NCBI RefSeq assembly: GCF_029502005.1
Contig: NZ_JAMQOT010000008.1
Location: 103,785 to 167,784, forward strand
Length of the DNA stretch: 64,000 bases
Reading direction: 5' to 3'
From: Natrinema salsiterrestre
Lineage (GTDB): Archaea; Halobacteriota; Halobacteria; Halobacteriales; Natrialbaceae
A program made the position numbers and the translations under genes. Shown one piece after another: positions 46,459 to 55,996 of this stretch. The notes beneath the pieces were generated by a model that saw nothing but the letters and a program-made list of their open reading frames with translations, was not told where the DNA came from and ran no database searches. The stretch's first letter is position 1; the number at the start of each line of letters is the position of its first letter.

Positions 46459-48831
46459 ATGAATATCGAGGAGCTGACGGGGCTCCCGGCCGGTGCCGTC
46501 GACCACTTCCGGAGCGAGGGCATCGAGGAGCTCTACCCGCCGCAGGCCGAGGCGGTCGAGGCCGGCGCGACCGAGGGCGAGAACCTCGTCGCCGCCGTCC
46601 CCACCGCCAGCGGGAAGACGATGATCGCCGCCCTGTCGATGCTCTCGGCGATCGAACGCGGCGGGACGGCGCTGTACATCGTCCCCCTCCGAGCGCTCGC
46701 CAGCGAGAAAAAGGAGGAGTTCGAGGCCTACGAGCGGTTCGGCGTCACGGTCGGCGTGACGACCGGCAACTACGAGAGCACCAGCGACTGGCTCGCGACG
46801 AAAGACATCGTCGTCGCCACCAGCGAGAAGGTCGACTCGCTCGTCCGCAACGGGGCCGACTGGCTCTCAGACCTGACCTGCGTCGTCAGCGACGAGGTCC
46901 ACCTCATCGACGACCGGAATCGGGGGCCGACGCTCGAGGTAACCCTCGCGAAACTCCGCAAGCTCAACCCCCGCATGCAGCTGGTCGCACTTTCGGCGAC
47001 GGTGGGCAACGCAGACGAGATCGCCGACTGGCTCGACGCCGCGCTCGTGGACACCGACTGGCGGCCGATCGACCTCCAGATGGGCGTCCACTACGGCAAC
47101 GCCCTGAACTTCGACGACGGCTCGACGCGCGAGGTGCCCGTCGAGGGCAACGAGAAGCAGGAGGCCGCGCTCGTCCGCGATATTTTGCAGGAAGGTGGCT
47201 CCTCGCTCGTGTTCGTCAACTCCCGCCGGAACGCCGAAGCGGCCGCGAGGCGATTGGGTGGCGTCTCGAAGAACGAACTGACCCCCGAGGAGCGAACCGA
47301 ACTGGCCGACCTGGCCGAGGAGATCCGGGACGACAGCGACACCGAAACGAGCAGAGACCTGGCCGACGCCGTCGAGCACGGCTCGGCGTTCCACCACGCC
47401 GGCCTCTCGAGCACCCAGCGGTCGATCGTCGAGGACGCCTTCCGCGACCGGCTCCTGAAGGTGATCTCGGCCACGCCCACGCTCGCGGCGGGGGTCAATA
47501 CCCCGGCCCGACGGGTGATCGTCCGCGACTGGCGGCGCTTCGACCCCAGCGCGGGCGGGATGGCACCGTTAGACGTCCTCGAGGTCCACCAGATGATGGG
47601 GCGAGCGGGCCGGCCGGGATTGGATCCCTACGGCGAGGCCGTCCTGCTCGCGAAGAGTCACGACGAGAGCGAGGAGCTGTTCGACCGCTACGTCTGGTCC
47701 GACCCCGAGCCGGTGCGCTCGAAACTGGCCGCCGAACCCGCCCTGCGGACGCACGTGCTCGCGACCATCGCCTCCGGCTTCGCCCGCACGCGATCCGGGC
47801 TCCTCGAGTTCCTCGAGGCGACGCTGTACGCCAGCCAGTCGAGCGAGCCCGGGCGGCTCGAGACGGTGACCGACACGGTCTTGCAGTATCTCGAGTCGAA
47901 CGACTTCATAGAGCGCGACAGCGGCGGGGACGGTGGTTCCGGCGAGGCTGACGCCGACGGCGCGTTCACCTCCGCTGCCGATCTCGCCGACGACGGCGGC
48001 CGCGACGAGGACCTCGAGGCGACCAGCCTCGGTCACACCGTCTCGCGGCTCTACCTGGATCCGATGAGCGCCGCCGAAATCGTCCACGGGCTCGCGGACG
48101 CCGACGAGCGCCCGACCGCACTTGGACTCTACCAGCTCGTCTCGCGGACGCCGGACATGTACGAACTCTACCTCCGCTCGGGCGAGGACGAGAAGTTCGG
48201 CGAGCTCTTCTACGAGCGCGAGGCCGAACTGCTGGGCGACGCGCCGAGCGAGTTCGAAGAGGAGCGCTTCGAGGACTGGCTCTCCGCGCTCAAGACGGGC
48301 AAACTGCTCGAGGACTGGGCGACGGAGACCGACGAGGAGCAGTTGACCGACCGGTACAAGATCGGACCGGGCGACCTCCGCGGGAAGGTCGACACCGCCG
48401 AGTGGCTGCTCGGCGCGGCGGAATCGCTGGCCGCGGAAATCGACAGCGAGTGGACCGTCGCGGTTCGGGAGGCCCGCGCACGCGTCGAACACGGCGTCGG
48501 CGAGGAGCTGCTCGAGCTCGTCTCGGTCGGCGGCGTGGGCCGCAAGCGCGCCCGGCGGCTCTACGACGCGGGGATCGAGGAGCCCGCCGACCTGCGGAGC
48601 GCGGACAAAGGCGTCGTCCTCACAGTGCTCAAGGGGAAGAAAACGGCCGAGAACATCCTCGAGAACGCGGGCCGCGAGGATCCGTCGATGGACGACGTCG
48701 AGCCGGATTCAGGGGGGTCGGGCGAAGGCGGAGAGACTGCGACCGCGAGCGGCGACGCGGATAGCGACGAAACGGCCGTGACGGAGCCGGCGGAAGCCGA
48801 CGACGGCCAGTCGAGCCTGGGTGATTTCTAG
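46459..48831 (+). CDS. hel308: Hel308-type DNA helicase
   Basis: 790 aa. A Ski2-like superfamily 2 helicase that unwinds lagging-strand and fork DNA. The Q-motif is [13 protein letters not shown], Walker A is PTASGKTM (about 50), the DEVH box is SDEVHLIDD, motif VI is [12 protein letters not shown] winged helix and ratchet domain follow, then an HhH segment ([17 protein letters not shown]). The last residues QSSLGDF (784-790) match a PCNA-interacting box. It overlaps cgi121 by one nucleotide (TAGTG), so the two are translated together. Confidence 0.95.
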   Translation: MNIEELTGLPAGAVDHFRSEGIEELYPPQAEAVEAGATEGENLVAAVPTASGKTMIAALSMLSAIERGGTALYIVPLRALASEKKEEFEAYERFGVTVGVTTGNYESTSDWLATKDIVVATSEKVDSLVRNGADWLSDLTCVVSDEVHLIDDRNRGPTLEVTLAKLRKLNPRMQLVALSATVGNADEIADWLDAALVDTDWRPIDLQMGVHYGNALNFDDGSTREVPVEGNEKQEAALVRDILQEGGSSLVFVNSRRNAEAAARRLGGVSKNELTPEERTELADLAEEIRDDSDTETSRDLADAVEHGSAFHHAGLSSTQRSIVEDAFRDRLLKVISATPTLAAGVNTPARRVIVRDWRRFDPSAGGMAPLDVLEVHQMMGRAGRPGLDPYGEAVLLAKSHDESEELFDRYVWSDPEPVRSKLAAEPALRTHVLATIASGFARTRSGLLEFLEATLYASQSSEPGRLETVTDTVLQYLESNDFIERDSGGDGGSGEADADGAFTSAADLADDGGRDEDLEATSLGHTVSRLYLDPMSAAEIVHGLADADERPTALGLYQLVSRTPDMYELYLRSGEDEKFGELFYEREAELLGDAPSEFEEERFEDWLSALKTGKLLEDWATETDEEQLTDRYKIGPGDLRGKVDTAEWLLGAAESLAAEIDSEWTVAVREARARVEHGVGEELLELVSVGGVGRKRARRLYDAGIEEPADLRSADKGVVLTVLKGKKTAENILENAGREDPSMDDVEPDSGGSGEGGETATASGDADSDETAVTEPAEADDGQSSLGDF

Positions 48832-49337
48832 TGGATCTACTCGAATGCCGGCTCGCGATCGACGACCTCGACTCGTTCGTGGCCGACCTCGGCGAAATCG
48901 GGGACCGACACGGGACGACGATTCAGGCCTTCGACGCCCGGTACGTCGCCGACCGACGACACCTCGAGCGGGCCATCGCGTTCGCTGATCGCGCCATCGA
49001 GCGCGGCGAGAACGTCGCCCGGGATCGCGCCGTCGAGATCCTGCTGTACGCCGCCGGTCGCCGGCAGATCGATCGTGCGCTCGAAATGGGCGTCAGCGAG
49101 GGCGAGAACCGCGCGATCGTCCTCGTCGACGGCGATAGCGACGAGGACGAAACCGCCGCGATCGAGGCGATCGAAGCGCTGGACGCGTTCGTCGAGCACG
49201 AATCGACGCTGGAGACGCGGGACCCCGAGACGCTGTGTGAGTTCTTCGACATCACCGACGCCGAGCGGGCGGCCACCGACGCGTCACTGTCGGCACTGGT
49301 TCGGGAGCGGGTCGCGCTGCTCGAGGTCGAAAAGTAG
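48831..49337 (+). CDS. cgi121: KEOPS complex subunit Cgi121
   Basis: 168 aa; the first codon is GTG overlapping the hel308 stop. Motifs of the family are TIQAFDARYVADRRHLERAI, then LLYAAGRRQIDRALEMGV. Cgi121 activates Bud32 and helps bind tRNA in the complex that makes N6-threonylcarbamoyl-adenosine (t6A) in tRNA. The other KEOPS genes are not in the window. The gene order with hel308 fits what is known in haloarchaea. Confidence 0.92.
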   Translation: MDLLECRLAIDDLDSFVADLGEIGDRHGTTIQAFDARYVADRRHLERAIAFADRAIERGENVARDRAVEILLYAAGRRQIDRALEMGVSEGENRAIVLVDGDSDEDETAAIEAIEALDAFVEHESTLETRDPETLCEFFDITDAERAATDASLSALVRERVALLEVEK

Positions 49338-49353
49338 GGACTCCGCGCCGCTC

Positions 49354-50124
49354 TCAGTCGTTAGCGGTCCCCTCGAGCCGTCCCTCCCTCGCTTCTCGAA
49401 GGCCGTCACAGATGCCGCCCTGACTCGACATGTTGACCTGCGCGAGCCGCCCCCTGCGGTGGACGTGGTCGAACGACTCGGGGTCGATCGGGTCGCCCTC
49501 CGGGGTTCGAAACAGGAGGTCGTCCGGCTCGGAAACGAGGTCGGTCTCGCGGGCCTTCTCGAGGTAGCGCTCGATCGGGTCGTTCGGAACGGTGACCGCG
49601 AACGAACGGTCGTCGACGTAGACGTCGACGGTGTCGGTCGCGTCGGTCATCTCGAGGTCGCAGGGGCTGCAATCGACGATCGCCTCGGCGTCGAGGCCGG
49701 CATCGAGCAGCGCCTCGACGGCATCGTACTGGCGAGCGACGCGGGCTTTCTCGTCGAGTTCCGTGCGGACCGCCGCGACGTCGCCGTCGGCGTCCGGGAA
49801 CGCCTCGGCGAAGGGCAGTCGGTCGTTCACGCCGCGGTTGATCTCCGTCTCGTGCATGTGGTCGTGGAGCCGGATCCGTGCCTCCTCGACGGCCGGCAGC
49901 GACTCGACCTCGTCGCGGGCGTCGACCGCCATCATCCACGCGAACGCCGGCGAGCACCACGCGGTCGGGAGCGTGAGGTCGACGGCGACGCGAGGGCCGT
50001 CGATCTCGATCCCGTCGACGTACTCGAGGTCGACGATCGAGCGGTCCAGTTCCGGATCGGTGACGCGGTCCAGTCGGTCGCGAACGGCCCCTCGAGTCGG
50101 ACCGCCGGATATCTGTGCACTCAT
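49354..50124 (-). CDS. MIP18/DUF59-type metal-sulfur cluster assembly protein
   Basis: 256 aa. An N-terminal DUF59 (MIP18) domain (about 12-85) has VTDPELDRSIVDLEYV and DLTLPTAWCSPAFAWMMAVD, with the conserved Cys in TAWCSP. The C-terminal half is unusual: a Cys pair (VDCSPCDLEM) and a tail of about 90 residues ending GRLAQVNMSSQGGICDG. It probably matures an Fe-S or di-iron enzyme. Its ATG overlaps the stop of the amidohydrolase gene, so they form one operon. See the amidohydrolase and alcohol dehydrogenase entries. Confidence 0.82.
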   Translation of the reverse strand: MSAQISGGPTRGAVRDRLDRVTDPELDRSIVDLEYVDGIEIDGPRVAVDLTLPTAWCSPAFAWMMAVDARDEVESLPAVEEARIRLHDHMHETEINRGVNDRLPFAEAFPDADGDVAAVRTELDEKARVARQYDAVEALLDAGLDAEAIVDCSPCDLEMTDATDTVDVYVDDRSFAVTVPNDPIERYLEKARETDLVSEPDDLLFRTPEGDPIDPESFDHVHRRGRLAQVNMSSQGGICDGLREAREGRLEGTAND

Positions 50125-51236
50125 CAGTCGTCTGCGGCCGCGGGTTCCTCGCTGGCGTAGTGATCCCCGAGACCGAACTGCTGGCTGATCTCGTCGTCCC
50201 GGAACGCCTGCCGTTTCGCCTCGATGTCGATGTCGTAGAGGTCCGCGATGTTCTCGCCCATGACTTTCTTCTTGGTCTCGAGATCCCACTCGACGCCGTA
50301 CTCGGCGCGGTGTTCCCCCGTGAGCTCGGCCTCGAGCACTTCCTCGACGAGCCAATCGGGGTTCCAGATGGCGTAGTCCGAGCCGAAGATCACGCGGTCC
50401 TCGCCGAGCCACCAGAGGAGTTCGGACATGATCTCGGAGAACTTACCCGGCCGGTTCTGGGCGAACGGGGCCGCGACCGCGAGGCCGCCGTAGACGTTGT
50501 TCTCCTGGGCGGCGATCCAGCAGAAGTCGTCGAGTCGGGGCAGGCCGACGTGTTCGACGATAAAGTTGAGCTCCGGGAACGACGAGGCCGCATCGTCGAC
50601 GTCCGCGACGTCGAACGCGTCGCGATTGAGGGGGCGGATCGTCGGTCCCTTGTGCGCGTGGATGTTCTCGATCCCGAGTTCCTGGCACTTCTCTAAGAAC
50701 TCGAAGGCGTCCTCGTCGTCGAGTCGCCACCCCTTCGAGTCGCCGCGCCACTCGGCGGTGTAGAGTTTGACGCCGGGGACGTCGTATTTCTCGTGGAGTT
50801 CCTCGAGGTACTCGAGCCCCTCCTCCCCGTCGCGGGGATCGAAGGTGCCGTTGAGGACGAACCGTTCGGGGTACTCCGTTGCGAGTTCGGCGTTCTGCTC
50901 GGTCGTGTTGAACCCATCCTCGTAGAAGTCGGTGAGGTAGGTCGGCTGGAAGATCGCCATGTCCGCGGCGGCGTTGCTGAACAGGTCCTCGACCATCCGG
51001 TCGGCACCGTACTCCCGATACTCGTCCATGTCCCACTGCCGTTCCTCCGGGGTAAACGTCGTGTGGTAATCGTAGAAACACTGGATGAACTCCTCCCCGC
51101 CCTCGTGTTCGATGTTCTCCTCCGTGGCGTCCCACAGGTGGACGTGGCCGTCGATGACGAAGATATCCTCTCCGTTATGCTGATACATCGCACAGTGCAC
51201 ATCGATATCACGCCACATCACTCTTTTTTCGGACAT
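50124..51236 (-). CDS. Amidohydrolase-2 family metal hydrolase
   Basis: 370 aa TIM-barrel enzyme. The first metal motif is FVIDGHVHLWD (His31, His33). Later ligands are in NIHAHKGP, IVEHVGLPRL and FGSDYAIWNPDWL (Asp). Members decarboxylate or hydrolyse small organic acids; the substrate is unknown. ATG 51236 is chosen; ATG 51257 and 51218 are alternatives. It overlaps the DUF59 gene and diverges from a zinc alcohol dehydrogenase. Confidence 0.85.
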   Translation of the reverse strand: MSEKRVMWRDIDVHCAMYQHNGEDIFVIDGHVHLWDATEENIEHEGGEEFIQCFYDYHTTFTPEERQWDMDEYREYGADRMVEDLFSNAAADMAIFQPTYLTDFYEDGFNTTEQNAELATEYPERFVLNGTFDPRDGEEGLEYLEELHEKYDVPGVKLYTAEWRGDSKGWRLDDEDAFEFLEKCQELGIENIHAHKGPTIRPLNRDAFDVADVDDAASSFPELNFIVEHVGLPRLDDFCWIAAQENNVYGGLAVAAPFAQNRPGKFSEIMSELLWWLGEDRVIFGSDYAIWNPDWLVEEVLEAELTGEHRAEYGVEWDLETKKKVMGENIADLYDIDIEAKRQAFRDDEISQQFGLGDHYASEEPAAADD

Positions 51237-51375
51237 CACTGAGTGACACTGTAACACGACTCTATACCGCTGAAATTAGCATATCGCCTCGTTACTATCA
51301 AAGTTCAAATATTCACACGCGGCGATACGCGAGCGGAACGTTATGACGGATGGCGACGAACTGTGACGCAGTCCC

Positions 51376-52419
51376 ATGCAAGCAGCCAGACTCCACGAGT
51401 ACACCGACGACATGAGCGAGGCGCTGCGGATCGACGACGTCGACCGTCCCGCACTCGAGCGGTCCGATCAGGTACTGGTCGAGGTCGAAGGAGCGGGATG
51501 GTGTCAGACTGACAATCACATCATCGAGGGGATGTGGACCGACTACGCGCCACAGGACCTGCCGATGACGCTCGGCCACGAGAACGCGGGGATCGTCGCC
51601 GAGACCAGCGAGGAGGTGACGCTGGTCGAGGAAGGCGATCCGGTCATCTGCCACCCGGTCCAGACCTGCGGCATCTGTCGGCCCTGCCGACTCGGCGAGG
51701 ACATGTACTGCGAGAACAGCGCGTTCAACGGGCTCACCACGGACGGCGGCTTCGCCGAGTACCTGCAGACGAACGAGCGCGCGGTGATCCCGCTCCCCGA
51801 CGGCGTCGATCCGACCGAGATCGCACCCCACGCCGACGCGGGGATCACGGCCTACCACGCCGTGAAGAAGGCGGTCGACGAACTCAACCCCGGCGACACC
51901 TGCGTCGTCATCGGCGTCGGCGGCCTCGGCCACATCGGCCTCCAGTGTCTCGAGGCGATGAGCGCCGCGGACGTCGTCGCCGCCGACATCAAAGGCGAGG
52001 CGCTCGAGCTGGCCGAAGAGCTGGGGGCTCGCCACACTGTCAACTCCGCCGAGGAGGACCTGCCGGACGTGATCGCCGACCTGACCGACGACGAGGGAGC
52101 CCAGCAGGTCGTCGACTTCGTCGGCGCCGACGAGACGACCGCACTCGCACCTGAGATCGTCGCCGCCGGCGGCGACCACCACATCGTCGGCTACGGCGGC
52201 CACGTCCACGAACCCAGTCAGGCGCTGGTCAACGGGGAGTTCTCGTTCCGCGGCACGCTCGTCGGCAAGTACGCCGAACTGCAGGAACTCGTCGCGCTCG
52301 TCGACCGCGGCGACGTCGAACTCCGCACCGAACGCCACGACTTAGGCGAGATCAATACGGTCGCGGAACGGCTCGAGCACAACGAGATCGAAGGGCGTGC
52401 AGTGATCCAGCCGCCCTGA
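51376..52419 (+). CDS. adh: Zinc-dependent alcohol dehydrogenase
   Basis: 347 aa MDR-type enzyme. Catalytic zinc ligands are Cys43 (GWCQTDNH), His68 and Glu69 (GHENAG). Structural zinc ligands Cys98, 101, 104 and 112 lie in CGICRPCRLGEDMYC. The NAD motif GVGGLGHIGLQCLEAM ends with an acidic residue (AADIKG), favouring NAD. It oxidises an alcohol to aldehyde or ketone. It lies divergent from an amidohydrolase-DUF59 operon; this trio resembles the accessory genes of bacterial propane/acetone monooxygenase loci. Confidence 0.9.
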   Translation: MQAARLHEYTDDMSEALRIDDVDRPALERSDQVLVEVEGAGWCQTDNHIIEGMWTDYAPQDLPMTLGHENAGIVAETSEEVTLVEEGDPVICHPVQTCGICRPCRLGEDMYCENSAFNGLTTDGGFAEYLQTNERAVIPLPDGVDPTEIAPHADAGITAYHAVKKAVDELNPGDTCVVIGVGGLGHIGLQCLEAMSAADVVAADIKGEALELAEELGARHTVNSAEEDLPDVIADLTDDEGAQQVVDFVGADETTALAPEIVAAGGDHHIVGYGGHVHEPSQALVNGEFSFRGTLVGKYAELQELVALVDRGDVELRTERHDLGEINTVAERLEHNEIEGRAVIQPP

Positions 52420-52434
52420 CTCGGAACGGTCGCT

Positions 52435-52620
52435 TCACTTCGGGCCGATAGCCCACCCTGCGGTGGCGCGCGCTGTGCCGTGGTGAGCGGTGCGAGGCCG
52501 AACGCAGTGAGGGCTCGACGACGCGAACCACGGCAGGAAGTCGTGCGAGGGATGAGAGAGCGACTTCTGGAGCGAGCGAATCGGCTGGGGAGGGCGTGGC
52601 ATTCCCCGTTGCCAGCAGTA
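52435..52620. repeat. Second GAGCG/GTGAG-rich intergenic element
   Basis: Irregular repeats such as GTGAGCGGTGCGAGGCC, GCAGTGAGGGCTCGA and GAGCGAGCGAATCGG occur with local inverted repeats (CCGTGGT and ACCACGG). Similar in style to 2165-2300. No coding potential. Confidence 0.4.
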
Positions 52621-52714
52621 GCAGATCACTCGAAACGACCAATTACATAACGAAGAGGTTCAATACACGCAGAACCGGCGCTACGCTCTTGTACGACCGC
52701 CCGATACCCCCTGC

Positions 52715-54085
52715 ATGGCCACCCTCGAGGACCCCATCGAAATCGGCGGTCTGACGGTCCCGAATCGGCTCTATCGTGCACCCCTACTCGAGTGTGCCGG
52801 GAACGGCCCCGACACGGTCGAGACGCTGATCGACGACCTCGAGCCCGCGGCCGAGTCGGGCGTCGGCCTCATCTGTCAGGGGGCAACGATCGTTCGCGGC
52901 GAGGGCGGCTGCGCCGCACCGGGGATGACCCGGGTCCACGACCCAGACTTCGTCGCGCAGCTCTCGCGGCTGACCGACCGGATTCACGACCACGGGAGCC
53001 GGATCGTCGTCCAGCTCGAACACGGCGGCCTCCGGAGCATGGAGACCTGGCACGCCGAGTACCGCCGGGAGCATCCGGAGCTCGAGCAACTCGCGGTCTC
53101 GAATCCGCCCTGGCAGTTGCGCGCGCTGGACCGAATCGGCTTCCTCGAGTACGACCCACACGTTCTGACGACCGACGAGGTGTACGACCTCGCGGCGGAT
53201 TTCGGTCGCGCGGCGGCCCGCGCCGTCGAGGCCGGCTACGACGGGATCCACCTCGCCGGCGCGAACATGGGGATCGTCCAGCAGTTCCTGTCGCCGTTCT
53301 ACAACCGCCGGGACGACGAGTTCGGCGGCTCGCCCGCGGCCCGCCTCGAGTTCCTCGCGGTCGTCCACGACGAGATTCGCGAGCGAGCGGAGGACATTCC
53401 GCTGCTGACGAAGGTACCCGCCGAAACGCCCGCACCGCCGTCACCTCTCGTTCGTCGGAACCTCTCGCTCGCGGACGGGGTCGAGATTGCTCGCCGACTC
53501 GAGGAGATCGGCTACGACGCAGTGGTCCCGGTTCAGACGTCGGTCGTGTGGGATATGAGCATTATTCGGGGTGAGTATCCCGAGCGGGCGTGGGACAACG
53601 AAGCCCTGCGCGAAGCGTACGACGCGGCCTTCGGGGGATCGACAAGACGACGGCTCGTTTCTCTGGCGAACCGAGTGCAATCGTTCCAGTACGACTTCGA
53701 GCCCGCGTGGAACGAGGACTTCTGTCGACGCGTGCGCGAGCGAGTGTCAATCCCCGTCCTCGCGGAGGGCGGGATTCGAAAGCGAGGAGAGATGGATCGA
53801 CTGCTCGGCTCGAGCGAGGAGAGTGACGGCAGTGATCGTCGCGAGGAGCCCGCCTGCGACATGGTCGGCATGGCTCGACCCTTCTACGCCGAACCGCGGC
53901 TAGGGGCGCGGCTGCTCGAGCCCGAATCGGGAGACGAAACTCCGCAAGTGCTCTGTGAAAGCTGTAACAACTGTACCGTCCCGCAGGTGACCGGTGCACC
54001 GGGGATCTGCCGGACGCCCAACGTGGTTCGGAAGCGGGGGGAGCTCGAGCGGGAGGGCGTATACGATCGACTCGAGAGCGAGTGA
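52715..54085 (+). CDS. Old Yellow Enzyme-family NADH:flavin oxidoreductase
   Basis: 456 aa TIM-barrel flavoenzyme. The FMN-binding start is VPNRLYRAPLLEC; the substrate pair region reads RIVVQLEHGG; the YYR-type loop is FLSPFYNRRDDEFGGS; the phosphate site is LAEGGIRKRGEMDRLLG and MVGMARPFYAEP. A C-terminal Cys array (CESCNNC, then GICRTP) may bind a 4Fe-4S cluster as in the 2,4-dienoyl-CoA reductase branch, though the rest of that large enzyme is absent. An acidic insert (about 366-385) is present. Substrate unknown. Confidence 0.85.
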   Translation: MATLEDPIEIGGLTVPNRLYRAPLLECAGNGPDTVETLIDDLEPAAESGVGLICQGATIVRGEGGCAAPGMTRVHDPDFVAQLSRLTDRIHDHGSRIVVQLEHGGLRSMETWHAEYRREHPELEQLAVSNPPWQLRALDRIGFLEYDPHVLTTDEVYDLAADFGRAAARAVEAGYDGIHLAGANMGIVQQFLSPFYNRRDDEFGGSPAARLEFLAVVHDEIRERAEDIPLLTKVPAETPAPPSPLVRRNLSLADGVEIARRLEEIGYDAVVPVQTSVVWDMSIIRGEYPERAWDNEALREAYDAAFGGSTRRRLVSLANRVQSFQYDFEPAWNEDFCRRVRERVSIPVLAEGGIRKRGEMDRLLGSSEESDGSDRREEPACDMVGMARPFYAEPRLGARLLEPESGDETPQVLCESCNNCTVPQVTGAPGICRTPNVVRKRGELEREGVYDRLESE

Positions 54086-54086
54086 G

Positions 54087-54785
54087 TCAGGCCGTTATCG
54101 TGGCACTCGTCAGGTCCGCGAGCGTGCCCTCGGTCGTGTAATCCGGCGCTTCGACTCTGAATCGAGAGTCGGTCGAGCCCGCGTAGTGAAGCTGTAGCGT
54201 GTACGAGCCGTCGTCGGCGATCGGTGCGGCCTCGCGGCGATCCGCGTCGACTTGCTCGAGGGAGACCATCTGACCGGCGTAATCGGCGCTGGTCATCCCG
54301 CTGATTTCGTAGGTCTGCCGTTCGGTTTCGACGTCCGATCCCGCCAGCGGATACCCGTTGTTGGCCCATCCGCCGAGTCCTTCGTCGATCGCGTACGTGT
54401 GTTCGTATCCCGCGTCGATCAGCGACGCGGCCCGCTGGGACGAGAGGTGATGCGGGCAGCCACAGTAGGTGACGATCCGCGTGTCGGTCGACCACTCCTC
54501 GACCGGATCGTCCTCGGTTCCGTCTGGAGCCGGCGAAAAGACGGCGTCCGCGATACGAATCGTCTCGTACTGGTCCCGACCCCGTGCGTCCGCGAAGCGC
54601 GCCTCGTCGTTTTCGTACCACTCGAAGACGTCGTCGACCGGCGCGAGCGGAACCGCGACTCCGTCCGTCGTCGTCGTCTCGTAATCGAACTCGTTTGCAG
54701 CCGTCCCGCTGTTGCCGCCGAGACAGCCAGCGACCCCGCCGAACGCTGCCGTCCCCCCGACAGCGAGGAATGTCCGTCGGTTCAT
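54087..54785 (-). CDS. Rhodanese-domain lipoprotein
   Basis: 232 aa. A Tat signal (NRRTFLAVGGTAAFGG) and lipobox VAGC with Cys21 indicate a membrane-anchored protein facing outward. A rhodanese domain (about 50-140) has DARGRDQYE and the active-site loop TYCGCPHHLSSQRA (Cys108), then GYEHTYAIDEGLGGWANNGYP. A C-terminal beta domain of about 85 residues follows. It probably transfers sulfur or redox equivalents outside the membrane. It converges on the OYE gene, leaving a 1-nt gap. Confidence 0.85.
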   Translation of the reverse strand: MNRRTFLAVGGTAAFGGVAGCLGGNSGTAANEFDYETTTTDGVAVPLAPVDDVFEWYENDEARFADARGRDQYETIRIADAVFSPAPDGTEDDPVEEWSTDTRIVTYCGCPHHLSSQRAASLIDAGYEHTYAIDEGLGGWANNGYPLAGSDVETERQTYEISGMTSADYAGQMVSLEQVDADRREAAPIADDGSYTLQLHYAGSTDSRFRVEAPDYTTEGTLADLTSATITA

Positions 54786-54914
54786 ATTTGATCCCTAGTG
54801 AGGGCATAAAGATATGACTTCTGGTGATACGAACCGTACTGCGAGACCCCTTTGTTTCGACTGGAGAACGCAGTGCGCGACTGGGAAAGTGTTCGAGACG
54901 AAACGGCAGAGAAG

Positions 54915-54987
54915 TAGTCCATGCTGGATTCGAACCAGCGTCCCGAGCCCCAGAAGCTCGGAGGATTGGCCGCTACCCTAATGGACT
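54915..54987 (-). tRNA. trnQ: tRNA-Gln (anticodon CTG)
   Basis: Read on the minus strand, the acceptor arms AGTCCAT and ATGGACT pair perfectly over 7 bp. The anticodon loop TTCTGGG is closed by CGAGC/GCTCG, giving anticodon CTG. The T arm is GCTGG-TTCGAAT-CCAGC. The discriminator base is A and CCA is not encoded. No intron is seen. It ends close to a tandem-HNH protein gene. Confidence 0.93.
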
Positions 54988-55109
54988 TGACATGATTCGT
55001 CGGTTCCGATTACCGACGACGTATCACTCCGTAGTTGGTGTTCGTATTAGAGTGTTACGAACTCAATCGGGGCGTCAGGGGACCCAGTATAGACACTCCT
55101 TGGTGGAGA

Positions 55110-55922
55110 TTACGGCGCCGGTGGGTCATAGTGTTCTTTTCGATGGCAGTTCGCACAGAGAACGCAACACCGATCGATTTCGGTTCGAATACGATCTTTC
55201 GGTTGTCCATTCGAGACGAGTTTTGCGACGGTTGCACCTTTTCTATCACCATGATGATGGAAATCCAAACAGGCAGGATCCGAAACGTCACATCGATCAC
55301 ACCCCGTATCTCGTTTTAGATCGTGAATCCACTGTCGGCGTCCTTGCTCCGGTTGAGAATAATGAAGCGATCGGTGGCAGTTAGCACACAGTACGTCACA
55401 CTTTTCCATCTCGTTACGAAGTGCGTCTTTCCCGTAACCGAAGGTCACCATTCGCCCAACCGCCATTTGCTTCGTCGTTTCGTCGGTGTGGTGGAAATCC
55501 AGACACGCGACAGTATCGACACCACACTGTGAGCAGCCTCGCTCGCGCTTTCGCTCGTTAACCCAGGACCGAAGTTGAGAACGCCGGTGTAACGTCCGTT
55601 CTGCGTTCCAATCGGAATTTCGATAGTGCCATCGCTGATCGACAGAGAGCTCCTCCCAGAACGTTCCCTCAGGAAGCTCAACGTCGTCAGGTTTCGGCCC
55701 AACTCGAGACCCCCTCGAGTACGCCGTTTCCAGCCCCGCTTTCTCTTTCGCGTCGTTCCAGCCACCACACGTTCGAATTATTGTCGCGGAAGCCGGTGTC
55801 AGCCCCAGCTCCTCGTACTGTGCTTTCGTCGGCGACTCGCCCAGTCGTTCGGCGGCCCGCCGCAACGCCTCGAGACAGTCTGCCTCCGTAGCCACACCGC
55901 CGTTCACCGCGCTATAGTACAT
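55110..55922 (-). CDS. Tandem-HNH endonuclease-like protein
   Basis: 270 aa. The N-terminus (about 12-63) is a homing-endonuclease-associated repeat: LRRAAERLGESPTKAQYEEL and CGGWNDAKEKAGL. Two HNH-like zinc units follow: one with Cys130/133, FHHTDE and CANCHRSLHY (Cys179, 182, His183); one with Cys208/211, FHHHGDRK and CANCHRKEHY (Cys256, 259, His260). The two units are clear duplicates. Two HNH sites in one chain are unusual. It lies next to tRNA-Gln, a common site for mobile elements. Nuclease activity is inferred, and the target is unknown. Confidence 0.8.
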   Translation of the reverse strand: MYYSAVNGGVATEADCLEALRRAAERLGESPTKAQYEELGLTPASATIIRTCGGWNDAKEKAGLETAYSRGSRVGPKPDDVELPEGTFWEELSVDQRWHYRNSDWNAERTLHRRSQLRSWVNERKRERGCSQCGVDTVACLDFHHTDETTKQMAVGRMVTFGYGKDALRNEMEKCDVLCANCHRSLHYSQPEQGRRQWIHDLKRDTGCDRCDVSDPACLDFHHHGDRKGATVAKLVSNGQPKDRIRTEIDRCCVLCANCHRKEHYDPPAP

Positions 55923-55996
55923 AAACTCTCAGACGGCACCGACGCCCTCGAGCCCGAACCGATACCCCTTTTCCCCTCTCTCGCCCACTCCCGAAT

